Part shown: positions 44,635 through 54,598 of the stretch, piece by piece
Layout: the number at the start of each line of letters is the position of its first letter
How positions within the stretch are numbered: position 1 is the first letter of the stretch
From: MKUN01 sp964481425
GTDB lineage: Bacteria > Bacteroidota > Bacteroidia > Chitinophagales > Chitinophagaceae
Direction: 5' to 3'
NCBI GenBank assembly: GCA_964481425.1
Contig: CAYZTM010000002.1
Coordinates: 1-64,000, forward strand
DNA: 64,000 bases
Notes under the pieces: generated by a model
What the model was told of the DNA's origin: nothing
The model's input: only the letters and a program-made list of their open reading frames with translations
The model's database searches: none
Program-made: the position numbers and the translations under genes

Positions 44635-45492
44635 ATGATACGCAAATCACTTTATGGTAAAGGATTGATACTGGCGGCGACAGGCTTGCTGCTTTTTGCT
44701 GCTTGCAAACGCACAGCTACCGATACAAGTAGTACAACCACCTTGTCGGAGGACGATAAGGGATATGGTGGAGACCAGGCAGCAATAGAGCGGGAGAACA
44801 ATGATGTCTTATCTATGGCAGATGCTGCAGCAAACAATGGCAATGCGCAACTTAAAGGAGGATTTACCGAATTATCAGGTTGTGCAGTGGTTACGAATGA
44901 TACAGTATCTGTTCCACATGTGCTTACGCTTGATTTTGGTAATTCACCCTGCACCGGATGGGATGGCCGTAACCGAAGCGGTAAGATAATTGTGCAATAT
45001 ACCGGTCATTATAAAGATGCGGGGAGTCAGCATACCATTACTTACGATAATTATATAGTAAATGGTAACCAGCTTACGGGTAGCAAGAGCGTGACCAATA
45101 TGGGTATGAACAATGCAGGCAACTATTACTACGATATATCTGTTACGGATACTTTATGGTCGGGCACAGTGGCTAATAACAATGGCTTTAGAAGCTGGAC
45201 CAGCAGTCGTGAGCGTACATGGGTAGACGGGTATAGCACAGCAACAAGAACTGACGATACTTACGATATCACCGGCAGCGCCACCATACGTCGCATCAAT
45301 GGGCATACATTTACTGTCAACATAACTTCTGCACTTAGGGTAGCTGCCATTTGCCCCTGGATAGAGCAAGGTACTGTACAGATAACACCACAGAATGGCA
45401 ACAATGTGCGCACTATAGATTATGGCAACGGTAATTGTGATTCGCAAGCCACGCTTACCATTAACAACCAATCGTACAATATAACATTATGA
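44635..45492 (+). CDS. hypothetical lipoprotein
   Basis: A 285-residue lipoprotein from the ATG at 44635 (MIRKSLYGKG). Signal peptide and lipobox LFAAC (Cys about 23), then a Thr/Ser-rich linker and a ~230-residue beta-rich body with four scattered Cys. No family recognised. Upstream codons to 44479 overlap the ugd gene on the other strand and lack coding character. The frame ends 24 bp before a strong terminator. Confidence 0.75.
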   Translation: MIRKSLYGKGLILAATGLLLFAACKRTATDTSSTTTLSEDDKGYGGDQAAIERENNDVLSMADAAANNGNAQLKGGFTELSGCAVVTNDTVSVPHVLTLDFGNSPCTGWDGRNRSGKIIVQYTGHYKDAGSQHTITYDNYIVNGNQLTGSKSVTNMGMNNAGNYYYDISVTDTLWSGTVANNNGFRSWTSSRERTWVDGYSTATRTDDTYDITGSATIRRINGHTFTVNITSALRVAAICPWIEQGTVQITPQNGNNVRTIDYGNGNCDSQATLTINNQSYNITL

Positions 45493-45516
45493 TAATCTAA
45501 CTAATGGGTTTGTTAT

Positions 45517-45543
45517 AAAAGGAGCGGCAATACCGCTCCTTTT
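45517..45543. terminator. bidirectional terminator
   Basis: An 11-bp stem (45517-45527 with 45533-45543, AAAAGGAGCGG) and a 5-base loop, between genes ending at 45492 and 45568. Confidence 0.85.
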
Positions 45544-45567
45544 ATATTATCAGGTCATCAAACCATG

Positions 45568-46740
45568 CTACAAGCTGTCCATGATAATAGCGCAAGCCTC
45601 TTTTATCTCCGCTTCGGTTATTGTAAGGGGCGGGGCAACACGTATACAATTAGCAGCAAACAGGAACCAGTCTGAGAACAGACCTTTTTTAAGGCATTCT
45701 TTCAAGGTTGCCAATACATGATCAGCTGTATCCAGCTCAATGGCTACCAGCAGGCCTTTGCTGCGCACGGCTTTTATAGCCGGGTGTTTTAGTGAGGAAT
45801 GGAATAATTGCTCTTTTGCCGTAATGCCTGCTATTAATTGCTCATCAAGCAGCACTTGCATGGCAGCCATGCCGGCGGCACAGCATACCGGGTGCCCGCC
45901 AAAGGTGGTTATGTGGCCCAGCACAGGATCGTGAGTGAGGGTCTGCATCAGTTCGCCCGATGATACAAATGCACCCAAAGGCATACCTCCGCCCAGAGCC
46001 TTGCCTAATAGAACGATATCCGGTACTATATTATAATGCTCAAATCCCCACATGTTACCTGTGCGCCCGAAGCCACACTGGATCTCGTCCATAATGAGTA
46101 GTGTACCTGTCTCATTACAGCGTTGTCTCAATTTGTTTAACCATTCTGTTTGGGGTTCTATCACACTGGCTTCTGCCTGTATTGTTTCTATAATCACGCA
46201 GGCGGTATCGGTATCTATTGCCTCGATCAGGTCAGTACTATTATAGTTATACCTCTTTACACCGGGTAATAAAGGCCTGAATGCGTTGCGCCAGTATTCA
46301 TCGCCCATCAGGCTAAGCGAGCCCAGGGTCGAGCCATGGTAACTTTTATTGCAGCTTATGATGCCTGGTCTGCCGGTAGCTCTTCTTGCAAGCTTGATAG
46401 CGCCTTCGGTAGCCTCTGTCCCCGAGTTGGTGAAATATACGGAGTTCAACTGATCGGGGAGGTGTTTTGCCAGCATTGCTGCATACTGTACCTGTGGGCT
46501 TTGTACCAACTCGCCGTATACCATTACGTGCAGGTATTCATCTGCCTGTTGCTTTATTGCTGCTACTACTTTGGGATGCCTGTGCCCGATATTGCATACG
46601 CTGATGCCTCCTATAAGGTCCAGGTATTTTTTCCCATCTATGTCGGAGATATAATTCCCCGAAGCCCCTGTAATATGCAAGCCTATGGGCTCCGCAGAGG
46701 TCTGTGCCAGGTATTGCTGAAACAATTGTCGCCCGTTCAT
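45568..46740 (-). CDS. class III PLP-dependent aminotransferase
   Basis: A 390-residue fold-type I aminotransferase. PLP lysine is in LLGKALGGGMP (about 238-248), the Asp/Gln site in IMDEIQCGFGRTG (about 206-218), and TNSGTEATEGAIKLAR (about 101-116) binds phosphate. Closest in form to acetylornithine/ornithine or 4-aminobutyrate aminotransferases, but no arginine or lysine pathway genes adjoin it. Substrate open. Confidence 0.87.
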   Translation of the reverse strand: MNGRQLFQQYLAQTSAEPIGLHITGASGNYISDIDGKKYLDLIGGISVCNIGHRHPKVVAAIKQQADEYLHVMVYGELVQSPQVQYAAMLAKHLPDQLNSVYFTNSGTEATEGAIKLARRATGRPGIISCNKSYHGSTLGSLSLMGDEYWRNAFRPLLPGVKRYNYNSTDLIEAIDTDTACVIIETIQAEASVIEPQTEWLNKLRQRCNETGTLLIMDEIQCGFGRTGNMWGFEHYNIVPDIVLLGKALGGGMPLGAFVSSGELMQTLTHDPVLGHITTFGGHPVCCAAGMAAMQVLLDEQLIAGITAKEQLFHSSLKHPAIKAVRSKGLLVAIELDTADHVLATLKECLKKGLFSDWFLFAANCIRVAPPLTITEAEIKEACAIIMDSL

Positions 46741-46826
46741 GGCACAAAATAACTCCCAAAATTGCTATGAAAAAAATCACACAGACGCAACGTTTGCTTA
46801 ACCAATAAGTAAGAATTCATATTTAG

Positions 46827-46893
46827 TTAACATTTAGTTCACTCACCCGTAACATTGAGGTAAGGCCTTGGTAACATACGTTGAGCACCTTTG
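46827..46893 (+). promoter_or_regulatory. PHO-box array and promoter of the TonB receptor
   Basis: Five 7-bp direct repeats on an exact 11-bp period: TTAACAT (46827), TTCACTC (46838), GTAACAT (46849), GTAAGGC (46860) and GTAACAT (46871). An 8-bp gap leads to a CACCTTTG box (46886-46893), so the array replaces a -33 element. Same layout as E. coli PHO boxes (7-bp repeat, 4-bp spacer); PhoB binding is inferred. Confidence 0.72.
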
Positions 46894-46918
46894 CGCAAAT
46901 AATAAATATATATACAAA

Positions 46919-49732
46919 ATGCGCATTGTACCGCTCTTGGCTTTAATGCTTTTATCAAGTTTGTACGCTTTGGCCGGCGGCAAAATAACCGGTAATATAA
47001 AAGAAGAAAAGACCGGAGAAACCATAATAGGCGCCACTGTCATTGTAAAAGGGACGCCCCACGGTGCAGTGACAGACGTTGACGGCAACTTTGCCATAGC
47101 CCTGGATGCTGGCACCTATACGCTGGAAGTAAAATACATTGGTTTCCAGACCAAAGAAATTGAAGATGTGAAAGTTACGAACGGTGCTTCTACGAATGTA
47201 AACGTATTGATGAGTGAAGCAGGGAACACCCAACTGCAGGAAGTAGTGATCCGTTCATCGCTCAAAAAAGAAAACGTAAGTGCCTTATATGCACTACAGA
47301 AGAACAGTGCATCGGTATCGGATGGCATCTCTGCCGATGTGATCAAAAAATCTCCTGACCGCAGTACCGGAGAAGTACTCAAACGTGTGAGCGGTACCAC
47401 TATACAGGATAACAAATTCGTTATTGTACGTGGTCTTAGCGACCGTTACAATACTGCCCTTATTGATAATGCTATACTCCCCAGTACGGAGCCTAACCGT
47501 AAAGCATTTTCTTTTGATATCATTCCGGCCAACCTGATCGATAATATCATTATCACAAAATCAGGTACCCCCGACCTACCCGGCGATTTTGCCGGTGGTG
47601 TAATTAATATTCTTACCAAGGAGATACCTGAACAGAATTTCAATAACATTTCGATCGGTACCAGTTACAACACGGTATCCACTTTTAAAACATTCAAATC
47701 GGGTACACATAGCAGCACCGATTTCATTGGTTTTGATGACGGTATGAGGCAACTGCCCTCAGGCTTTCCAACCACAAGTAAGATCATATCGGGTAACCTG
47801 AGTGCCGCAGACCAGCAGGCGGCTGAAAAATCGCTCAATAACGATTATACTGTAAAAGAGAGGTCGGCACTGCCCGGTATCAGCCTGCAGGGCTCGCTTG
47901 GCCGTTCGTACCTGCTTAAAGGTAACAGGAGTTTTGGTGTGATAGGCGCCCTTACCTACAACCACACTGAATCTATAAATGGTACAACAGACAACCCTAT
48001 CATCAGGAGGTACGACAATTATGACTTTAAGGACAACAGTTATCAATATTCTACGAATGTAGGTGCTTTGTTGAACTTCGGTTACTCATTCGGCAAGAGC
48101 AAGCTTGTTCTTAAGACGCTATACAATAAAGTGTTCGACGATAACTTCCTCTACAGGGAAGGCTACAACTACGGTAGTTCGAAATTCATCAATTACTATG
48201 CTTTCGACCTGATCCAGAAATCATTATTCAAAACCTCACTTGAAGGCGATCATCAATTGGGCAAAGGACAAAGTAAGCTCAACTGGGTAGTGTCTTATAA
48301 TAAGATTAGCAATAACCAGCCGGACCAGAAGAAGAATACCTACTTCAGGGACATTAGCAGCCCGGATGCACCTCTCGTTGCTGATAACAACAGTGTAGGT
48401 AAAGCTAACAACCGTTTCTTCTCAGACCTGAATGAAAACCTGTATACCGGTGCGCTGAACTTTACTATACCGGTTAACTTTTTAAACAAAACATCAATAA
48501 AAGCAGGTGTGCTTGGACAGTACAGGAGCCGCACTTTCGATGCTCGCTATATAGGCCTGAAGCTGGATAATACAGTAGCCGGTTCAGATGAAGTTGTATC
48601 ACGCCCGCTGCAAACATTATATGCTAACGATGCTATAGATGCTGGCTACTACCAGCTTGATGATATCACTTCAGGTTCTGATAAATACGATGCCAAAACT
48701 ATAGCAGGTGCAGGATACGCAATGGCCGATAGCAGGATCACTGATAAGTTCAGGGCTGTTCTGGGTATCCGTACCGAATATTTTAATGTACAACTGAACT
48801 CTACCTTATCCGGTAAGCCCCTCAATATCAATAAGACCTGGGTAGATCCTTTGCCTTCACTTAACCTGACCTATGCACTAACATCCAGGTCAAACCTGAG
48901 GGCTTCTTATTATAGGAGTGTTGCCCGCCCTGAATTACGTGAGATGGCGCCATTCTCCTATTACGATTTCGAGATGTCGGCACTGGTAAATGGTGATCCG
49001 CAACTGGAAAGGACAAAGATCCATAATGCAGACCTGCGTTACGAGATATTCCCTAAAGCGGGAGAAGTATTGTCGGCCTCGGTATTCTACAAATTCTTCA
49101 AGAATACTATTGAGAACGAAGTCTATTCTTTAGGCATCAGCCAGTTTGAAATAAATCCGAAGAATTACTATAGCGCATATAATGTAGGTGTAGAAGCTGA
49201 AGCAAGAAAGAATCTTGACTTTATCGCGCCAAAGAGTTTCCTGAAGAACATGACCTTCTACGTGAACCTGGCATATATTAAGTCACTGGTGAACGATACC
49301 ACTGCGAATTCGGAAGACAGGCCGCTTAGTGGTCAGTCGAACTACGTGGTAAATACCAGCCTTAGCTATTCAGCATTGGATGGCAAACTTAATTTCAATG
49401 TATTGTATAACAGGATCGGCCAGCGCATTTACCTTGTAGGCCAGGGTGGCGGTACAGCTGCTGCGTCTAATTCCTTGGGTAATGCCTACGAGAATTCGCG
49501 CAATCTTTTAGACTTCCAGGTTGCATATAGCATCAGTAAGCGAAGCGAATTGAAGTTCAATATTAAAGACCTGCTCAATTCGCCGATCGTTTTCTATTAC
49601 GATCAGAATGGCAACAAGAAGTTTGATAAGGTAGACTATAAGGAGGGTGTTACAGATCCTACACAAGACTATATACTGAAGAAGTATCGTCCCGGAAGTA
49701 CCTATTCGTTAACATACACTTACCGCTTCTAA
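46919..49732 (+). CDS. TonB-dependent outer membrane receptor
   Basis: A 937-residue receptor from the ATG at 46919. Signal peptide (about 1-19), a carboxypeptidase-regulatory-like domain (about 20-100, GKITGNIKEEKTG onward), plug (about 110-230, VIRSSLKKENVSAL and VRGLSDRYNTALIDN), and a ~700-residue barrel ending TYSLTYTYRF. It lies under a PHO-box array and is followed by a beta-helix lipoprotein with its own array. Substrate unknown; given its promoter, phosphorus acquisition is the leading guess. Confidence 0.92.
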   Translation: MRIVPLLALMLLSSLYALAGGKITGNIKEEKTGETIIGATVIVKGTPHGAVTDVDGNFAIALDAGTYTLEVKYIGFQTKEIEDVKVTNGASTNVNVLMSEAGNTQLQEVVIRSSLKKENVSALYALQKNSASVSDGISADVIKKSPDRSTGEVLKRVSGTTIQDNKFVIVRGLSDRYNTALIDNAILPSTEPNRKAFSFDIIPANLIDNIIITKSGTPDLPGDFAGGVINILTKEIPEQNFNNISIGTSYNTVSTFKTFKSGTHSSTDFIGFDDGMRQLPSGFPTTSKIISGNLSAADQQAAEKSLNNDYTVKERSALPGISLQGSLGRSYLLKGNRSFGVIGALTYNHTESINGTTDNPIIRRYDNYDFKDNSYQYSTNVGALLNFGYSFGKSKLVLKTLYNKVFDDNFLYREGYNYGSSKFINYYAFDLIQKSLFKTSLEGDHQLGKGQSKLNWVVSYNKISNNQPDQKKNTYFRDISSPDAPLVADNNSVGKANNRFFSDLNENLYTGALNFTIPVNFLNKTSIKAGVLGQYRSRTFDARYIGLKLDNTVAGSDEVVSRPLQTLYANDAIDAGYYQLDDITSGSDKYDAKTIAGAGYAMADSRITDKFRAVLGIRTEYFNVQLNSTLSGKPLNINKTWVDPLPSLNLTYALTSRSNLRASYYRSVARPELREMAPFSYYDFEMSALVNGDPQLERTKIHNADLRYEIFPKAGEVLSASVFYKFFKNTIENEVYSLGISQFEINPKNYYSAYNVGVEAEARKNLDFIAPKSFLKNMTFYVNLAYIKSLVNDTTANSEDRPLSGQSNYVVNTSLSYSALDGKLNFNVLYNRIGQRIYLVGQGGGTAAASNSLGNAYENSRNLLDFQVAYSISKRSELKFNIKDLLNSPIVFYYDQNGNKKFDKVDYKEGVTDPTQDYILKKYRPGSTYSLTYTYRF

Positions 49733-49739
49733 TCATTAC

Positions 49740-49795
49740 TTAACGTTTAATTAATGCTACGGTAATGTGGCGGTTACATCATAATAATAGTTTCG
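49740..49795 (+). promoter_or_regulatory. PHO-box array and promoter of the beta-helix lipoprotein
   Basis: Four 7-bp repeats at 11-bp steps: TTAACGT (49740), TTAATGC (49751), GTAATGT (49762) and GTTACAT (49773), then 8 bp to a TAGTTTCG box (49788-49795). Same geometry as the TonB receptor and porin promoters. Confidence 0.72.
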
Positions 49796-49811
49796 CAAAA
49801 AATTAACCAAC

Positions 49812-51230
49812 ATGAAAAAAATTTTATTAGCTGGCCTGTCATTGACATTGCTTTTTGGTGCTTGTAAAAAGAAAGACAATAATACAACCACCGACAACAC
49901 TACAACTACTACTTCTCCTTACGTTGAATTGTCCGGAGATATCTCTTCTGACATGACACTCGATGCAAGCAAAAAGTATTTATTGAAAGGTTTTGTGTAC
50001 GTTACCGATGGTGCAACGCTGCACATACCTGCCGGTACCATTCTGTTTGGTGATAAAGCCACCAAAGGTACACTGGTTATTACCCGCGGCTCTAAAATAG
50101 ATGCCCAGGGTACTGCTACACAGCCTATCATATTTACATCTGCCATCGCTGCCGGTGCACGCCGTGAGGGTGACTGGGGTGGTGTGATCCTGTTAGGTAA
50201 AGCGCCTATCAACGCTGCAGGCGGTTCTGCCAAGATCGAAGGTGGTCTCGTTCCTACCAACGGTGGTTCTGAAGACAAATACATCAACTATGGCGGTACT
50301 GATCCTAATGATAACTCTGGTACTATAAAATATACACGTATCGAGTTCGCTGGTATCGCTTACTCTCCGGATAACGAGATCAATGGTCTTACTTTCGGTG
50401 GCGTTGGTGCAGGTACTACCATCAGCTACGTACAGGTATATCGCTCTGGCGACGATGCTTACGAATGGTTTGGCGGTACTGTTAACTGCGATCACCTGAT
50501 GGCTACTTATACATGGGATGATGATTATGATACAGATAACGGTTTCTCTGGTCATATACAGTTCTGCGTTGGCCAGCGTTACAAAACGATCGCGGATCAG
50601 TCAGGTTCAAACGGTTTCGAATCGGACAACGATGCGAATGGCTCTACTAATTCTCCGAAGACAATGGCAGTATTTTGCAACATGACCATCATAGGTCCAA
50701 TTACTTCGGCTAACTCACCTTCAAGCCCGCTTAGCGGTATCAATGCTAACTTCCAGCATGGTGCACAGATACGCCGTAACTCTTCTCAGAGCATCTACAA
50801 CTCAATAATCATGGGTTATCCTGTTGCTGGTCTTTATATAGACGATACAAAGGGTTCTGCAACATCACTGAATGCTGAAGCGGGTACACTGAATTTCAAG
50901 AACAATATCATTGCCGGTTGCCCTACTCCTTACAAGCACAACACATGGGCTAATGCTGATACATGGTTCGCCGGTACCAACACTACCATCCTGGATAGCT
51001 CACAGCAGGTTGGCCTGGTTGATCCTAACAAATTCACTTCAGCAATATCTGCAAGTGTAGGTCGTCCTAACTACCTCCTGAAAGCATCTTCACCTGCTAT
51101 GACCGGTGCAGATTTCACTGGCCTGTCAGGTTACGGATTTACTACAGTATCTTACAGGGGTGCCTTCGACGGTACTAACGACTGGACCGCAGGTTGGTCA
51201 ACTTTCGATGCTGAAAACAATGCTTATTAA
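49812..51230 (+). CDS. surface lipoprotein with parallel beta-helix-like fold
   Basis: A 472-residue lipoprotein (MKKILLAGLSLTLLFGACKKK; lipobox Cys at 18). A Thr-rich linker precedes a ~430-residue body with right-handed beta-helix character (ADGATLHIPAGTILFGDK-like strand turns) and several Gly/Asp-rich loops (TWDDDYDTDNGFSGH). No catalytic motif is recognised. The layout, receptor then lipoprotein, parallels SusC/SusD-type pairs, though the fold is not SusD. It has its own PHO-box array. Confidence 0.85.
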   Translation: MKKILLAGLSLTLLFGACKKKDNNTTTDNTTTTTSPYVELSGDISSDMTLDASKKYLLKGFVYVTDGATLHIPAGTILFGDKATKGTLVITRGSKIDAQGTATQPIIFTSAIAAGARREGDWGGVILLGKAPINAAGGSAKIEGGLVPTNGGSEDKYINYGGTDPNDNSGTIKYTRIEFAGIAYSPDNEINGLTFGGVGAGTTISYVQVYRSGDDAYEWFGGTVNCDHLMATYTWDDDYDTDNGFSGHIQFCVGQRYKTIADQSGSNGFESDNDANGSTNSPKTMAVFCNMTIIGPITSANSPSSPLSGINANFQHGAQIRRNSSQSIYNSIIMGYPVAGLYIDDTKGSATSLNAEAGTLNFKNNIIAGCPTPYKHNTWANADTWFAGTNTTILDSSQQVGLVDPNKFTSAISASVGRPNYLLKASSPAMTGADFTGLSGYGFTTVSYRGAFDGTNDWTAGWSTFDAENNAY

Positions 51231-51252
51231 TATTCAGATAGCAATCAAATCC

Positions 51253-51290
51253 AAAAGAAGCGGGGCATTATATAATGCCCCGCTTCTTTT
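51253..51290. terminator. strong bidirectional terminator, 19-bp perfect palindrome arms
   Basis: A 38-bp uninterrupted palindrome (AAAAGAAGCGGGGCATTAT and its complement) between the convergent lipoprotein and phoU genes; T-rich on both sides. Confidence 0.92.
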
Positions 51291-51311
51291 TATAATTTTT
51301 TGTTTGTTTGG

Positions 51312-51980
51312 TTATGCGTTTCCCTCTCCCTGGTGTTTCAGAACCTTAGCTTCTATATAGAATATGATCTCCTCTGCTATGTTCTTTGCCTGGTCGCCTA
51401 CGCGTTCCAGTTTCCTGATAATGGACAGAACATAGAGGGCCTCAGCAATATTATCCATGTTCTTCCGGATGTAGGCCGATATGTTCTCGTTAGCATTTTT
51501 GTTGATCACATCGAGCGCTTCATCCCTTTTGAATATACTGCGTGCCAGGATAGTATCCTCCTTCTCAAAAGCTATTCGGGTATCCATAAGGATGTTTATT
51601 GCATCGGTATACATACCCAGCAGATGTGCACTTTCCATTAGGTCGTGATCAAAATTAACAGGGGAGTCTATCACAAACTTGCATATACCCTCTGCTATAT
51701 CGCCGATCCGCTCCAGGTTATTGTTGATTTTTAGTACCGCTAAGAGGAAACGGAGATCTACCGCTACCGGGCAGTACAGTGCAAATATATTTTCGCAGTC
51801 GCGGTCTATTTTGAGCTCAAAAGCATTGACCCTTTTTTCTTTTTGTACTACTTCATGGGCAAGGTCCTTATCGAAATGGAGCATTGCCTCCCTGGTTTTA
51901 TTCAGTTGCGACTGCACGAGCACCCACATGCTGATAACCTCATTTTTGACGGATTCCAGTTCTGTCTCTAACTGTGTCAT
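51312..51980 (-). CDS. phoU: phosphate-specific transport system accessory protein PhoU
   Basis: A 222-residue all-helical protein of two PhoU repeats (about 10-105 and 115-210), with the acidic metal-binding patches typical of the family (DLAHEVVQKEKRVNAFELKID). It damps PhoR/PhoB signalling through PstB when phosphate is ample. It is the last gene of the pst operon, 24 bp after pstB. Confidence 0.95.
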   Translation of the reverse strand: MTQLETELESVKNEVISMWVLVQSQLNKTREAMLHFDKDLAHEVVQKEKRVNAFELKIDRDCENIFALYCPVAVDLRFLLAVLKINNNLERIGDIAEGICKFVIDSPVNFDHDLMESAHLLGMYTDAINILMDTRIAFEKEDTILARSIFKRDEALDVINKNANENISAYIRKNMDNIAEALYVLSIIRKLERVGDQAKNIAEEIIFYIEAKVLKHQGEGNA

Positions 51981-52004
51981 GATTACTTATAGATTATACG
52001 TTTA

Positions 52005-52763
52005 CTAGCTGAAACGGCCTGTAATATAATTTTGTGTCCGGGTGTCTGAGGGGTTAGTGAACATCTGCTTGGTGTCATCATATTCCACCAGCTCACCCAT
52101 ATAAAAGAATGCGGTCCGGTCGCTAACACGGGCAGCCTGTTGCATATTATGCGTCACAATTATCAGTGTATAGCTCTTTTTCAACTCGTGTAGCAATTCT
52201 TCGATACTTGATGTTGAGATCGGGTCAAGGGCTGATGTTGGTTCGTCCAGCAACAGCACTTCCGGCTCCATCGCGATGGCCCGGGCGATACATAATCTTT
52301 GTTGCTGGCCGCCTGAAAGAAAAGTTCCTTTTTTATGTAAGGAGTCTTTTACTTCATTCCAAAGCGCAGATCTCGTAAGTGAGGTCTCCACTATCTTATC
52401 TTTTTCCGCTCTGGATAGTTTGATGCCATTGAGTTTATACCCTGCAATGACATTGTCGTATATGCTCAGGTTCGGAAAAGGATTAGGACGTTGAAATACC
52501 ATCCCGATCTTTAACCGTACAAAGATAGGGTGCATTTCATAAACATTTTCTTTATGTAACATCATAGTCCCCTTGGTAGTAGCATTGGGGATCAATTCGT
52601 GCATACGGTTGATGCAGCGTAAAAATGTGGTTTTGCCGCAGCCCGAAGGGCCCATAACGGCAATTACGTTATTCTGCGGTATGTCTATGTTTACGTTTTT
52701 TACTACATGGTTATCGCCAAAGTATGCGTTGAAGTCCTTAGTGCTTACAATTGTATGTTCCAT
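52005..52763 (-). CDS. pstB: phosphate ABC transporter ATP-binding protein PstB
   Basis: A 252-residue ATPase from the ATG at 52763 (MEHTIVS), preceded by an AGGAG. The start lies inside pstA (19-bp overlap). Walker A GPSGCGKT (about 40-47), signature LSGGQQQRL (about 151-159), Walker B VLLLDEPTSALDP (about 169-181) and H-loop VTHN. Energises phosphate uptake. Confidence 0.97.
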   Translation of the reverse strand: MEHTIVSTKDFNAYFGDNHVVKNVNIDIPQNNVIAVMGPSGCGKTTFLRCINRMHELIPNATTKGTMMLHKENVYEMHPIFVRLKIGMVFQRPNPFPNLSIYDNVIAGYKLNGIKLSRAEKDKIVETSLTRSALWNEVKDSLHKKGTFLSGGQQQRLCIARAIAMEPEVLLLDEPTSALDPISTSSIEELLHELKKSYTLIIVTHNMQQAARVSDRTAFFYMGELVEYDDTKQMFTNPSDTRTQNYITGRFS

Positions 52764-53590
52764 CTCCTGGTCGTAATTTTTGTAATAATATTTAGCAATA
52801 ACACCCACAATAGAAGCACTAGTGATGCGCCCCATGCCAGGTCGTGCCAGTCATCGTATGGGCTGGTAGCATAGTTAAATATAAGCAATGGCAGGCTTTG
52901 CATGGGCTTGAAAATATTTGAACTTAAAAAAGGGTTGCCAAATGCGGTGAACAAAAGAGGGGCAGTTTCGCCGGCTATACGGGCTATCGACAGCATTATG
53001 CCGGATAATATACCGCTGATGCCACAGGGCAATATTACCTTTAACATCACACGATGATAAGGCATGCCAAGGGCCAGGGCAGCCTCTTTGAGCGATTGGG
53101 GCAGCATTTTTAATGTTTCTTCTGTTGAGCGTACCAGTATGGGGAGCATCATTATGGCTAGCGCTATACTACCCGAAAATGCCGAAAAGCCGCCAAACGG
53201 TTTCACCAGCCAGAAATAAATGACGATACCTATAACGATAGAGGGTACACCCTGCAGGATGTCAACAGCCAACCTGCTCCAATAGGCCAGCTTGCTTGTT
53301 TTATTCTCACTAAGATATATGCCGCAAAGTATGCCAATAGGTATGGCGATGACTGATGCCACCAGTACGATCAGCAAACTGCCGAGCAGGGCATTGGCGA
53401 TGCCCCCGCCGGTCTCACCTACAGGTTTGGGTATGTTGGTAAGGAAATGCCAGTTGATCTTGGTGAGCCCTTCCCTGACGATGTAAAAAAGTATCGCCAA
53501 CAGCGGCAATATGCTCGCTGTTGCAAAAAATATAATAACACCTTTGAAGAACGCACTTTTCCCGATCCTGTATTTGATATGTACACTCAT
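52745..53590 (-). CDS. pstA: phosphate ABC transporter permease PstA
   Basis: A 281-residue inner-membrane permease with about six helices and the EAA-type cytoplasmic loop (SLKEAALALGMPYHRVMLKVILP, about 175-197). Starts 3 bp after pstC and overlaps pstB. Confidence 0.95.
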   Translation of the reverse strand: MSVHIKYRIGKSAFFKGVIIFFATASILPLLAILFYIVREGLTKINWHFLTNIPKPVGETGGGIANALLGSLLIVLVASVIAIPIGILCGIYLSENKTSKLAYWSRLAVDILQGVPSIVIGIVIYFWLVKPFGGFSAFSGSIALAIMMLPILVRSTEETLKMLPQSLKEAALALGMPYHRVMLKVILPCGISGILSGIMLSIARIAGETAPLLFTAFGNPFLSSNIFKPMQSLPLLIFNYATSPYDDWHDLAWGASLVLLLWVLLLNIITKITTRRWNIQL

Positions 53591-53593
53591 AAA

Positions 53594-54577
53594 TTATTCG
53601 TTCGTAAAGCGTTTTATTATTCTTTTACCTATCATGTTTATAACTACTGTAACCAGGAACAATACTAGGCCCAGTTCGATCAGGGCCGACAGGTAAACGG
53701 TCCTGTCCGCTTCCGTAAATTCGTTCGCTATGACACTTGCCATAGTATTACCCGGTGAAAAGATACTCTTGGGTATCAGGCTTGTGTTACCAATTACCAT
53801 GGTAACGGCCATAGTTTCCCCAAGTGCACGACCCAATGACAGCAAAACTCCGGCAAATAAACCGGATTTGGTATAGGGTAATATTATGCTTTTGATAACT
53901 TCGTAACGTGTGGCACCTAAGGAATAAGCACCTTCTTTAAGTGGTGACGGTACCATCCGGATCATTTCCCGGCCCATTGAGGCAGCATAAGGGATAATCA
54001 TTATCGATAAAATAAGGGAAGAGGAGAATATGCCGATACCATAGGGGGTAACACCTATTTTACTCTCGAACGCACGTACAATGGGTACGAGCACAAATAA
54101 GCCCCAAAAGCCATAGATCACCGAAGGCACTGCTGCTATGAGCTCCACAGTGTTCTTTATGAAATTGGATAGCCAGCCCTTAGGGTAATATTCGCCAAGG
54201 AATATAGCAATGCCAAAAGAGAAGGGTATAGATATTAGCAAGGCCAGGAACGATGTAAGTAATGTGCCCAGTAAAAAGGGGAACGCCCCATAAACATTGG
54301 CCACCGGGTCCCAAACCCTACCCCATAGATATTTTATTCCTAATGCCTTGATCGAAGGCATAGATTCAACCGTTAGCGTAATGGCTATACCAAGCACCAC
54401 TACCAACATCAACAAAGCCATGATGAAAAGTACCCGCCTGAAAACGTTCTCGGCTTTAATGTGCCTGTAAGAGCGTTTAAGCCGCTTTGTTTTTAGTATC
54501 TCAGGTGTTATTATGTTGATCACCCGCAGCACAGGTTGCTTTTGAGCCACTACGCTATCGTTTGAATTAGTTTCCAT
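53594..54577 (-). CDS. pstC: phosphate ABC transporter permease PstC
   Basis: A 327-residue permease with about six helices and the EAA loop (PLKEGAYSLGATRYEVIKSIILP, about 218-240). The N terminus has a ~45-residue cytoplasmic basic extension (LKTKRLKRSYRHIKAENVFRR) longer than in E. coli PstC. 21 bp after pstS. Confidence 0.95.
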   Translation of the reverse strand: METNSNDSVVAQKQPVLRVINIITPEILKTKRLKRSYRHIKAENVFRRVLFIMALLMLVVVLGIAITLTVESMPSIKALGIKYLWGRVWDPVANVYGAFPFLLGTLLTSFLALLISIPFSFGIAIFLGEYYPKGWLSNFIKNTVELIAAVPSVIYGFWGLFVLVPIVRAFESKIGVTPYGIGIFSSSLILSIMIIPYAASMGREMIRMVPSPLKEGAYSLGATRYEVIKSIILPYTKSGLFAGVLLSLGRALGETMAVTMVIGNTSLIPKSIFSPGNTMASVIANEFTEADRTVYLSALIELGLVLFLVTVVINMIGKRIIKRFTNE

Positions 54578-54598
54578 ATATGGTTATTTGATCAATGA

